A DNA stretch of 8,752 bases from JBEAOO01 sp041164825 (GTDB lineage: Bacteria; Pseudomonadota; Gammaproteobacteria; Burkholderiales; Burkholderiaceae_C): assembly GCA_041164825.1 (NCBI GenBank), contig JBEAOO010000172.1:1-8752 (forward strand), written 5' to 3'. Within the stretch, counting starts at the first letter, position 1, and every line of letters begins with the position of its first letter. The position numbers and the translations under genes are program-made. Shown in pieces: positions 1-6,468 of this stretch. Under the pieces are notes generated by a model that saw nothing but the letters and a program-made list of their open reading frames with translations, had not been told where the DNA came from and searched no databases.

Positions 1-2
1 CG

Positions 3-806
3 CTGCCCGCGCGCTACCACTGGGCGGTCGATTTGCAGCTGCCGCTGCTGGCTCCGGGTGGGCAAGCGGAGTGGCTCCTGCTGGCCGGCGAAAGTGCGTT
101 TGAGCTGCGCAGCCAGCGCACGCTGCGCCTGCTGGTGAAGACGCTGCAGCGCGCCGGCATCACGCCCGCCATCCTGGGCGCGGCCGAGACCGACTGCGGC
201 GACGTGGCGCGCCGCCTGGGCGACGAGGCCGGCTTCCAGCGCCTGGCGCAGCAGCTGATCGCCACGCTGCGCGCCCGCATGACGCCGGGCCAGCGCCTGC
301 GCATCGTCACCGCCGACCCGCACGTGCTGCACACCCTGCGCAACGAGTACCCGGGCCTCGATGCTGCGTTCGCCGAACAGGTGGAAGTGTGGCACCACAC
401 CGAGCTGTTGTCGGACCTGCTCAACACCAACCGCCTGCAGCCCACCGCCGCCGTGAAGAGCGCCCCCGTGACGCTGCACGACCCCTGCTACCTGGCGCGC
501 TACAACGGCCAGACCGATGCACCGCGCAATGCGCTCTCGCGCATCGGCGTGCGCGTGATCGAGATGGAGCGCAGCGGCCTGAACGCGCGCTGCTGTGGCG
601 GGGGTGGCGGCGCGCCGTTCACCGACATCCCCGGCCAAACCCGCATCCCCGACCTGCGCATGGGCGATGCCCGCGCCACCGGTGCGGCTCGTGTGGCCGT
701 GGCCTGCCCGCAGTGCACCGCCATGCTCGAAGGCGTGGTGGGCCCGCGCCCCGAGGTGATCGACGTGGCCGAGCTGGTGGCTCAGGCCGTGGAGGTATCG
801 GCATGA
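3..806 (+). CDS. dgcB: Dimethylglycine demethylase iron-sulfur subunit DgcB, 3' part only
   Basis: The reading frame is open to the left edge, so the gene begins outside the window; about 267 C-terminal residues are visible. They match the cysteine-rich (CCG) part of membrane-associated Fe-S oxidoreductases of the DgcB/EtfQO-like/HdrB group. The second CCG module is intact: a Cys in HDPCYLARYNG (codon 486-488), the CCGGGGG pair (591-596) and CPQC (705-716). The first module is degenerate: it keeps DCGD (Cys 195-197) before ARRLGDE, but DPHV stands where relatives usually have CPHC. In the dimethylglycine pathway DgcB works with the flavoprotein DgcA, moving electrons from demethylation of dimethylglycine to sarcosine towards the ETF and the respiratory chain. 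The stop overlaps the etfA start (ATGA), implying translational coupling. The membrane and ferredoxin domains expected upstream cannot be checked. A stachydrine/N-methylproline demethylase subunit of the same family is the main alternative. Confidence 0.85.
   Translation: MPARYHWAVDLQLPLLAPGGQAEWLLLAGESAFELRSQRTLRLLVKTLQRAGITPAILGAAETDCGDVARRLGDEAGFQRLAQQLIATLRARMTPGQRLRIVTADPHVLHTLRNEYPGLDAAFAEQVEVWHHTELLSDLLNTNRLQPTAAVKSAPVTLHDPCYLARYNGQTDAPRNALSRIGVRVIEMERSGLNARCCGGGGGAPFTDIPGQTRIPDLRMGDARATGAARVAVACPQCTAMLEGVVGPRPEVIDVAELVAQAVEVSA
791..795 (+). promoter_or_regulatory. Ribosome binding site of etfA
   Basis: GGAGG lies 7 bases before the ATG at 803. The etfA frame stays open far upstream, back to about 389, so this site together with the ATGA overlap decides the start at 803. 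Confidence 0.75.
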
Positions 807-1921
807 CCACTTCTCCGCTGCGGCGCATCAACCCGCGCCGCCCCGCGCTGATCACGCCTGCGGGCCTGCGCCGCATCGTGCTCGGCGGCACCGAGGGCGA
901 CACCGGGCGCGTGGCGCTGGCGCATGGCTCGGCCGCCAAGACGCCGCGCAGCACCGGCCCGTTCACGGGTGCGGTGGTGGTGCTGGCCCACGCCGAGCGC
1001 GCCGCGCTCGACGAAGCCGCCCGCGAGGCGCTGGCCGCCGCCGCCCTGTTGGCCCGGCCCGATGAAGCGGTGGTGCTGCTGTGTGTGGGCGCCTGCCGCG
1101 ACGACGTGGCCCGCCTGGCCGTGGACCGCGCCGAAGTGTTGACCGACGGCGTGGCCGATGCAGCCGCCGTGCTGGCCCGCTGCGACGCGCTGAACGCCCG
1201 CCACCTGCTGCTGCCCGACCGCGGCGCCGATGCGCACCTGGGCCGCCACATCGCCGCACTCGCCTTGGCCCGCGGCCGCAGCGCCGCCACGCAGGTGGTG
1301 GAGCTGTTCAACGGCCAGGCGCGCATGCGCGCTGCCGGCGGCCAAGACGCGCTGATGGACCAGCCCTGGTTGATGCTGCTGCGCCGCCAGGTGGCGCGCA
1401 CCGACTTGCCCTTCGTGGGTCTGGGCGAGGTGCACGATGCTGCATCGTGGGGCGCGGCGTCTGCGGCGCCACACGGTGTGCAGGACCTGGGGCTGGCCCC
1501 GGCTGATGCGCAGTCGGTGCCTTTGGAAGAAGCCGACTTCATCTTGGCCGCCGGCAATGGCGTGAGCGATGTGCCGCTGTTCCAGCGCCTGGCCGCGGCA
1601 CTCGGCGCGGCCACTGGCGCCTCGCGCGTGGCGGTGGACGATGGCCGTTTTCCGCGCAGCAAACAAGTCGGCGCCACCGGCAAAACCGTGCAGGCGCGCG
1701 GCTACCTGGCGTTTGGCATTTCGGGCGCGGTGCAGCACCTGCAGGGTATCAAGGAATGCCGGCACGTGATGTCGGTCAACACCGATGCCTCGGCACCGCT
1801 GGCCCAGCGTGCTGAGCTGACCGTGGTGGCCGATGCGCAAGCGTTGATGGCGGCCTTGCTGCAGTGTGCCGAGCAAGCGCGCGCCGCTGCACCCACTGTA
1901 TCCACCGGAGCTGCAGCATGA
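803..1921 (+). CDS. etfA: Electron transfer flavoprotein alpha subunit (dimethylglycine-pathway type)
   Basis: This 372-residue protein carries the ETF-alpha FAD-binding domain at about residues 242-350: a glycine-rich GNGVSDVPLF stretch (251-260), GASR (272-275), KQVGATGKTV (287-296), GISGAVQH (305-312) and an NTDASAPL segment (326-333). ETF alpha binds FAD and accepts electrons from dehydrogenases; here the likely donor is the DgcAB dimethylglycine demethylase encoded alongside. The N-terminal nucleotide-fold domain (about 55-240) is Ala-rich and less conserved. The protein is longer than typical housekeeping EtfA (about 310 residues), with an Arg/Pro-rich N-terminal extension of roughly 50 residues. 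The start at 803 has GGAGG 7 bases upstream and overlaps the dgcB stop; the end overlaps the etfB start by ATGA. Because it sits between dgcB and gbcA it is more likely a pathway-dedicated ETF than the general fatty-acid-oxidation one. Confidence 0.9.
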   Translation: MTTSPLRRINPRRPALITPAGLRRIVLGGTEGDTGRVALAHGSAAKTPRSTGPFTGAVVVLAHAERAALDEAAREALAAAALLARPDEAVVLLCVGACRDDVARLAVDRAEVLTDGVADAAAVLARCDALNARHLLLPDRGADAHLGRHIAALALARGRSAATQVVELFNGQARMRAAGGQDALMDQPWLMLLRRQVARTDLPFVGLGEVHDAASWGAASAAPHGVQDLGLAPADAQSVPLEEADFILAAGNGVSDVPLFQRLAAALGAATGASRVAVDDGRFPRSKQVGATGKTVQARGYLAFGISGAVQHLQGIKECRHVMSVNTDASAPLAQRAELTVVADAQALMAALLQCAEQARAAAPTVSTGAAA

Positions 1922-2712
1922 GCGCCACCGCCTTGAACACCGGCGACATCGTCGCCCTGGTCAGCACCCGCATCGATGCGGTGAGCCAGCGCGCCACGCG
2001 CCACCCGCTCGATGCGGTGGCCGCCGCCACGGCCTTGCAACTGGACCCGAGCGCCGCGCTGTTGACCGCGGGCGACATGCCCGAGCCCGTGGCCCGCGCT
2101 TACCTGGGCTTGGGTGCACAGGCGCTGACGGTGCTGACGGCCGACGCGCCGGCCGCTGTGCCCATCGATGCCCTGGCCTTGCTCACACCGGCCTTGGCCA
2201 GCAGCCGCCTGGTGCTGTGCGGCGCGCGCTCTGAAGGCGCACTCGGCTCCGGCCTGCTGCCCTACCAACTGGCTCACGCGTTGAGCCGGCCGCTGATTGC
2301 CGATGTGATCGAGGTGACGACCGACGGTGCCGGCTGGCGCGTGCGCCAAGCCTTGCCGCGCGGCGCGCGCCGCGATTGGCGCGTGACCGGCCCGGCCGTG
2401 CTGGTGATGAGCGAGCGCCTGAACGCACCGCAACGCCACAGCCACCAGGCCGCGCAACAAGGCCGCATCCAGCATCAGCGCGTGAGCTTGGGCGCGGTGG
2501 TTGACGCCGCCGTGATGACGTTCGAACCCAGCCGCAAACAGCTGCGCCCGCTGGCGCCGCGCAACACCCAAGGCGGTCACGCGCGCATGGCCCAAGCCAC
2601 CGGCGGCGCGCCCACCACCCAAGCCACCGTGCTGCTGCGCGAAGGCAGCGTGCACGACAAGGCACAGGCCTTGCTCAACCACCTGCGCGCGCAAGCGCTC
2701 ATTGATTTCTGA
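1918..2712 (+). CDS. etfB: Electron transfer flavoprotein beta subunit-like protein
   Basis: This 264-residue protein is assigned as ETF beta from its length (the family is about 250), its place directly after etfA, and a recognisable pattern: a central LVLCGARSEGALGSGLLPYQLAHAL segment (about 98-122) where ETF beta normally carries its nucleotide-binding GxQAxDxDTGQVGP-like loop, then a strand and an LNAPQRH stretch (168-174) resembling the LNEPRYP signature. Both motifs are divergent from housekeeping EtfB, so AMP binding may differ. It would pair with EtfA to carry electrons from the demethylase to an ETF:quinone oxidoreductase. The ATG is preceded by GGAG (1907-1910) with 7 bases spacing and overlaps the etfA stop (ATGA). 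In-frame codons upstream from 1864 are not needed and would lie inside etfA. The call rests on context as much as on motifs. Confidence 0.82.
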   Translation: MSATALNTGDIVALVSTRIDAVSQRATRHPLDAVAAATALQLDPSAALLTAGDMPEPVARAYLGLGAQALTVLTADAPAAVPIDALALLTPALASSRLVLCGARSEGALGSGLLPYQLAHALSRPLIADVIEVTTDGAGWRVRQALPRGARRDWRVTGPAVLVMSERLNAPQRHSHQAAQQGRIQHQRVSLGAVVDAAVMTFEPSRKQLRPLAPRNTQGGHARMAQATGGAPTTQATVLLREGSVHDKAQALLNHLRAQALIDF

Positions 2713-2714
2713 CC

Positions 2715-2720
2715 GGGAGA
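2715..2720 (+). promoter_or_regulatory. Ribosome binding site of gbcA
   Basis: GGGAGA lies 5 bases before the ATG at 2726, in the 13-base gap after etfB. It favours ATG 2726 over the in-frame TTG at 2702, which lies inside etfB. Confidence 0.65.
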
Positions 2721-2725
2721 CTCCC

Positions 2726-3997
2726 ATGGCACCGACCTTGACCCTGACACAGCAGACCCCCTCCCACACCGTGCTGAAAGAGCTGCTCGCCCGCCGCCGC
2801 CCCGGCCACAGCCTCGACGCCCCGTTCTACCTGAGTCAGGAGATCTGCGAGGCCGACACCGCGCTGATCTTTGGCCGCCACTGGATCTTCGTGGGCGTGG
2901 CGCCGCAGCTGCCCGAAGCGGGCGACTACATCACCGTTGATGTGGGCCGCAACTCAGTGCTGATTGCGCGCGACGACGACAACGACATCCGCGCCTTCCA
3001 CAACGTCTGCCGCCACCGCGGTTCGCGCTTGTGCGCCTCACACCGCGGCAGTGTGGGCAATGTAGTTTGCCCCTATCACCAGTGGACCTACAACCTCAGT
3101 GGCCAGCTGATCAACGCCGACCACATGGGCGCTGATTTCGACCGCAGCCGCCACGGCCTGAAGCCGGTGCACCTGCGCAACCTCGAAGGTCTGCTGTTCA
3201 TTTGCCTGGCCGACGAGCCGCCGGCCGACTTTGAGCAGATGGCGCAGCGCATGACACCCTACCTGGCCCCGCACCGCCTGAATGACTGCAAGGTGGCCGC
3301 GCAGGTCGACATCATCGAGAAGGGCAACTGGAAGCTCACGATGGAGAACAACCGCGAGTGCTACCACTGCGTGGGCAACCACCCGGAGCTGACCATCTCG
3401 CTGTTCGAGCACGGCTTTGGCTACCAGCCCGGCCCGCAAAACGCCGAAGGCCTGGCGCGCTTTGAGCAGATCGTCAAAGACAGCCACGCCAAGTGGGAAG
3501 CCATGGGCCTGCCCTCGGCCGAGATCGATGAGCTCGACACCATGCTCAGCGGCTTCCGCACCCAGCGCCTGCCGCTGGACCGCAACGGCCAATCGCAAAC
3601 CATGAACACGCAAGTGGCCTGCAAAAAGCTGCTCGGCGATTTCGCCGATGCGGCGCTCGGCGGCCTGTCGTTCTGGACCCAGCCCAACAGCTGGCACCAC
3701 TTCATGAGCGACCACGTGGTGAGCTTCTCGGTGCTGCCCATCGACGCCGAGCACACGCTGGTGCGCACCACCTGGTGCGTGCACAAAGACGCGGTGGAGG
3801 GCGAGGACTACACCGTCGACAACCTCACCGCGGTATGGAACGCCACCAACGACCAAGACCGCCGCCTGGTCGAAGAATCGCAAGTGGGCGTGGCCAGCGG
3901 CGCCTACGAGCCGGGCCCGTACTCGCCTTACACCGAGGGCTTGGTCGAGAAGTTCAGCGCCTGGTACACGCAGCGTCTGCAGGCTCAACTCGGCTGA
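2726..3997 (+). CDS. gbcA: Glycine betaine monooxygenase, Rieske oxygenase subunit GbcA
   Basis: This 423-residue Rieske non-haem iron oxygenase most likely hydroxylates an N-methyl group of glycine betaine, giving dimethylglycine and formaldehyde using O2 and electrons from GbcB. The Rieske 2Fe-2S cluster is ligated by Cys95-x-His97, 17 residues, then Cys115-Pro-Tyr-His118 (CPYH). The catalytic domain has NNRECYHCVGNHPE, giving mononuclear iron ligands His214 and His219; Glu211, three residues before His214, sits where family members carry the acid bridging to the neighbouring Rieske centre. An Asp in NDQD (376 or 378) is the likely third ligand. Length is normal for the family. It starts 13 bases after etfB with GGGAGA upstream and is followed 27 bases later by gbcB. 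Related enzymes act on stachydrine, carnitine or choline-like compounds; adjacency to dgcB/etfAB and a GbdR-type regulator favours glycine betaine. Confidence 0.88.
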   Translation: MAPTLTLTQQTPSHTVLKELLARRRPGHSLDAPFYLSQEICEADTALIFGRHWIFVGVAPQLPEAGDYITVDVGRNSVLIARDDDNDIRAFHNVCRHRGSRLCASHRGSVGNVVCPYHQWTYNLSGQLINADHMGADFDRSRHGLKPVHLRNLEGLLFICLADEPPADFEQMAQRMTPYLAPHRLNDCKVAAQVDIIEKGNWKLTMENNRECYHCVGNHPELTISLFEHGFGYQPGPQNAEGLARFEQIVKDSHAKWEAMGLPSAEIDELDTMLSGFRTQRLPLDRNGQSQTMNTQVACKKLLGDFADAALGGLSFWTQPNSWHHFMSDHVVSFSVLPIDAEHTLVRTTWCVHKDAVEGEDYTVDNLTAVWNATNDQDRRLVEESQVGVASGAYEPGPYSPYTEGLVEKFSAWYTQRLQAQLG

Positions 3998-4011
3998 TCC
4001 ACCACCATCCC

Positions 4012-4016
4012 GGAAG
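4012..4016 (+). promoter_or_regulatory. Ribosome binding site of gbcB
   Basis: GGAAG lies 8 bases before ATG 4025. A second in-frame ATG at 4034 would be 17 bases away, so 4025 is preferred. Confidence 0.6.
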
Positions 4017-4024
4017 CCGCGCCC

Positions 4025-5149
4025 ATGACCTCGATGTCTGCTGTCTCCCCACCCGCCTTGGCGCAGGCCCTGCCCACCCCTTGGGGTGATGACGACGAGA
4101 CCTTGCGCTGCGTGGCGGTGCGCCAAGAGACCGCCGATGTGCGCACCTTCGTGCTGCGCAGCGACAGCCCGCGCAGCCACCGCTACCGCCCGGGCCAGTT
4201 CATCACCCTGGCGCTCGACATCGGCGGCGAACCCGTGCGCCGCTGCTACACGCTCTCGTCCACGCCCACGCGGCCCGATGCGCTGAGCATCACCGTCAAG
4301 CGCGTGCCCGGCGGCGTGGTGTCCAACTGGTTGCACGATCACCTGCAGCCCGGCATGGTGCTCAACGTCGCTGGCCCGGCGGGCGCGTTCACGGCCTTTG
4401 ATGCCGACGGGCGCTTGGCCTCCACCGCGCCGCTGCTGATGCTCTCGGGCGGCAGTGGCATCACGCCGCTGATGTCGATGGCGCGTGCGCTGCACGACCT
4501 GGCGATCGATGCCGATGTGCAGTTCGTGCATGCCGCGCGCACGCCCAGCGATGTGATCTTTGCCGAAGAGCTGGCGCTGATGGCGCGCAACCAGCCGCGC
4601 TTCCGCCACAGCGTGGTGTGCGAGCAGCGCGGCAGCAGTGCCATGTATGCCGGCGCGCTGGGCCGCCTCAGCCTGCCGCTGCTGCAAGCGCTGGTGCCCG
4701 ATCTGTTGAGCCGCGATGTGTATTGCTGCGGCCCGGCCCCGTTCATGGCCGCGGTGCGCGCGCTGTTGCAGGCGGTGGGCTACGACATGGCGCGTTACCG
4801 CGAAGAGAGCTTCAGTTTTGAGTCGGCTGCGCCTGCCGACGCGGCGGCCGATGTCGCGACGCCCGCCGATGCCAGCACCACCGTGGCGCACTTTGCCGTG
4901 CACCTCAAAAAGCGCGGTGACCAGTTTGAGTGCGCGGCGGGCCAGACGGTGTTGCAGGCCGCCACCGCGGCCGGTTTGCGCCTGCCGTTTTCGTGCAGCA
5001 ACGGTGTGTGTGGCACCTGCCGCACGCACAAGTTGAGCGGCGAGGTCGACATGAAACAGAACGGTGGCCTGCGCCCGCGCGAGGTGGCGCAGGGCTGGTT
5101 CTTGCCCTGCTGCAGCACGCCGCTCACTGACCTGGTGCTGGACCGCTGA
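4025..5149 (+). CDS. gbcB: Glycine betaine monooxygenase reductase GbcB (FAD/NAD/2Fe-2S)
   Basis: This 374-residue reductase passes electrons from NAD(P)H through FAD and a plant-type 2Fe-2S cluster to the Rieske centre of GbcA. Domains in order: FAD-binding barrel (about 27-125) with RRCYTLSS (72-79) as the flavin-binding motif; NAD-binding domain (about 135-262) with GGSGITP (142-148) and the CCGPAPFM strand-turn (234-241); an Ala/Pro/Asp-rich linker (about 267-287); and a C-terminal ferredoxin domain (about 288-374). The cluster ligands are Cys324-x4-Cys329-x2-Cys332-x29-Cys362; a second Cys at 363 is adjacent. The order flavin, NAD, ferredoxin is the usual one for reductases of this Rieske group. 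It is co-directional with gbcA after 27 bases, as expected for a two-component oxygenase. It is probably the last gene of the catabolic operon, since 221 non-coding bases follow. Confidence 0.9.
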   Translation: MTSMSAVSPPALAQALPTPWGDDDETLRCVAVRQETADVRTFVLRSDSPRSHRYRPGQFITLALDIGGEPVRRCYTLSSTPTRPDALSITVKRVPGGVVSNWLHDHLQPGMVLNVAGPAGAFTAFDADGRLASTAPLLMLSGGSGITPLMSMARALHDLAIDADVQFVHAARTPSDVIFAEELALMARNQPRFRHSVVCEQRGSSAMYAGALGRLSLPLLQALVPDLLSRDVYCCGPAPFMAAVRALLQAVGYDMARYREESFSFESAAPADAAADVATPADASTTVAHFAVHLKKRGDQFECAAGQTVLQAATAAGLRLPFSCSNGVCGTCRTHKLSGEVDMKQNGGLRPREVAQGWFLPCCSTPLTDLVLDR

Positions 5150-5188
5150 GATGACACACCCGCCCACCGCACCCGTCCCTGCAATGCA

Positions 5189-5269
5189 ACTCAACGTGGG
5201 CCGGAATCAATCCGGGCCACTCCTCTGGACGCGGGCCCACCCCCCGTGCCCATACTCGAACGTGAACCG
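5189..5269 (+). repeat. Imperfect direct repeat, possible upstream activator site
   Basis: Two copies of ACTC(G)AACGTGRRCCG occur at 5189-5203 (ACTCAACGTGGGCCG) and 5254-5269 (ACTCGAACGTGAACCG). They differ by one inserted G and two purine-to-purine changes, and start 65 bases apart. Relative to the transcript start predicted from the sigma-54 element (about 5336) their centres are near -140 and -74, a range where enhancer-type or AraC-type activators often bind. Function is inferred from position only. Confidence 0.4.
5196..5220 (+). terminator. Hairpin downstream of gbcB, possible terminator
   Basis: Arms GTGGGCCGGA (5196-5205) and TCCGGGCCAC (5211-5220) pair over 10 positions with a single G-G mismatch around a 5-base loop ATCAA. 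It begins 46 bases after the gbcB stop. There is no T-run afterwards, so it is not a classical intrinsic terminator; it could be a stabilising 3' hairpin. Its left arm overlaps the first direct-repeat copy. Confidence 0.4.
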
Positions 5270-5279
5270 ATGCGGGCAC
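5246..5279 (+). repeat. Inverted repeat GTGCCC-N22-GGGCAC
   Basis: Perfect 6-base arms at 5246-5251 and 5274-5279 are separated by 22 bases and end 31 bases before the -24 element. The second copy of the direct repeat lies inside it. An arm-to-arm distance of 28 bases would put both arms on nearly the same DNA face only loosely; an operator role is speculative and chance is possible in GC-rich DNA. Confidence 0.25.
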
Positions 5280-5310
5280 CGGCAGACGCCTCGCACCCCA
5301 GCCCCGGGTC

Positions 5311-5326
5311 TGGCACGTGCTTTGCT
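5311..5326 (+). promoter_or_regulatory. Sigma-54 (RpoN) -24/-12 promoter of the ABC transporter operon
   Basis: TGGCACG (5311-5317), four bases, then TTGCT (5322-5326) matches the sigma-54 consensus TGGCACG-N4-TTGCW at every specified base. The invariant GG (5312-5313) and GC (5324-5325) are separated by the required 10 bases. The expected transcript start is around 5336, giving a leader of about 35 bases that contains the AAGGA ribosome site before ATG 5371. It is in non-coding DNA, correctly oriented for proV. Such promoters need an AAA+ enhancer-binding activator (NtrC family), and none is encoded in the window; GbdR-type proteins lack that domain. Confidence 0.8.
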
Positions 5327-5357
5327 CAACCTCACCGGACCTCTGCCGAGGCCGACC

Positions 5358-5362
5358 AAGGA
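5358..5362 (+). promoter_or_regulatory. Ribosome binding site of proV
   Basis: AAGGA lies 8 bases before ATG 5371. An earlier in-frame GTG at 5317 overlaps the -24 promoter element and would lie upstream of the predicted transcript start, so 5371 is chosen. Confidence 0.7.
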
Positions 5363-5370
5363 CCCCCGAC

Positions 5371-6468
5371 ATGTCTGATCCCACATCTGACGCCAGAGCT
5401 GCTGCCGCATCCGGCCCGAAGTCAGACGCCAAAATCCAAGTGCGCGCGCTCACCAAGGTGTTCGGCGCGCACCCTGAGCGCGCGCTGGCCCTGCTCAAAG
5501 AGGGCGTGAGCAAGGACGATATTTTTCAGCGCACCGGCCAGGTGGTGGGCGTCAATGGCGTGAGCTTCAATGTGCAGGCCGGCGACATCTACGTGCTGAT
5601 GGGCCTGTCGGGTTCGGGCAAGTCGACGCTGATCCGCTTGATCAACCGCTTGGTCGAGCCGACCTCGGGCCAGATCCTGATCGACGGTGAAGACATCACC
5701 GCGCTGCCACACCAAGAGCTGGTGCGCTGGCGCCGCAAGCGTGTGGCGATGGTGTTCCAGTCGTTCGCGCTGATGCCGCACCGCAGCGTGCGCCAGAACG
5801 TGGCCTTCGGGTTGGAGATCGCGGGCGAGACGCAAAGCCAGAACAACGACCGCGTGATGATCGCGTTGGAGCAGGTGGGCCTCAAGGCCTATGCCGACAA
5901 GTACCCGCACCAGCTCTCGGGCGGCATGCAGCAGCGCGTGGGCCTGGCCCGTGCGTTGGCGGTGGACCCCGATGTGTTGTTGATGGACGAGGCCTTCTCG
6001 GCGCTCGACCCGCTCAAGCGCACCGAGATGCAGGACCTGATGCTGAGCCTGCAGCGCGAGCAGCGGCGCACGATTTTCTTTGTCTCGCACGACTTGGAGG
6101 AAGCACTGCGCATCGGCACCCGCATCGCCATCATGGAGGGCGGCAACCTGGTGCAAGAGGGCTCGCCGCACGAGATCGTCACCCAACCGGCCAACGACTA
6201 TGTGCGCCGCTTTTTCAAGGGTGTCGACACCTCGCGCTACCTGACCGCACGCGACCTGATGGACGCGCAGCCCGCGAGCTTGGCGCCCAGCCACCTGAGC
6301 ACGGCCAGACTTCGAGCCAGTACCACTTTGCCCGATGCCATGAAGATGGTGCTTGGCCTGGATCAACCCGTGGGCGTGTTTGACGACACCGCCGACGAAC
6401 TGCTGCTGGGCTGCATCACGCCCAAGAGCCTGCTGGTCAAGATTGCGAGTGCCCGCCATGTCCTCTGA
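5371..6468 (+). CDS. proV: Glycine betaine/choline-type ABC transporter ATP-binding protein (ProV/ChoV family)
   Basis: This 365-residue ATPase energises import of a quaternary amine from the inner face of the cytoplasmic membrane. All motifs are present: Walker A GLSGSGKST (78-86), Q-loop Gln130, ABC signature LSGGMQQRV (182-190), Walker B VLLMDEA (202-208) with Glu207, D-loop SALD (210-213) and switch His240. The segment about 34-62 (HPERALALLKEGVSKDD..GVNGVSF) is the helical insertion typical of the ProV/OpuAA family and separates it from generic ABC ATPases. After the NBD, residues about 285-365 resemble one CBS-type module, whereas ProV (about 400 residues) has two, so the regulatory tail looks shortened. 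It is preceded by a sigma-54 promoter match and overlaps the permease gene by 11 bases. Substrate within the betaine/choline/proline-betaine group cannot be fixed from the ATPase. Names cbcV or choV are also used for relatives. Confidence 0.9.
   Translation: MSDPTSDARAAAASGPKSDAKIQVRALTKVFGAHPERALALLKEGVSKDDIFQRTGQVVGVNGVSFNVQAGDIYVLMGLSGSGKSTLIRLINRLVEPTSGQILIDGEDITALPHQELVRWRRKRVAMVFQSFALMPHRSVRQNVAFGLEIAGETQSQNNDRVMIALEQVGLKAYADKYPHQLSGGMQQRVGLARALAVDPDVLLMDEAFSALDPLKRTEMQDLMLSLQREQRRTIFFVSHDLEEALRIGTRIAIMEGGNLVQEGSPHEIVTQPANDYVRRFFKGVDTSRYLTARDLMDAQPASLAPSHLSTARLRASTTLPDAMKMVLGLDQPVGVFDDTADELLLGCITPKSLLVKIASARHVL

Noticed and set aside
389..802. Upstream in-frame extension of etfA
   Set aside because: It overlaps dgcB throughout and has shadow-like composition; the ribosome site at 791-795 and the ATGA junction fix the start at 803.
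3038..5194. A 718-residue open frame on the minus strand
   Set aside because: It lies antisense to gbcA and gbcB, which carry intact cofactor motifs; its composition is that of a shadow frame.
5205..5217. Possible IHF site (AATCAA) between the upstream repeats
   Set aside because: Only the WATCAA half matches; the TTR half of the IHF consensus is absent, and the bases form the hairpin loop and arm.
5317..5370. Earlier GTG start for proV
   Set aside because: The GTG is inside the -24 promoter element and upstream of the predicted transcript start; ATG 5371 has a good ribosome site.
5151..5378. Small + strand frame of 75 codons starting just after gbcB
   Set aside because: It has no ribosome site, is Pro/Arg-rich, runs through the sigma-54 promoter and into proV, and shows no recognisable motif.
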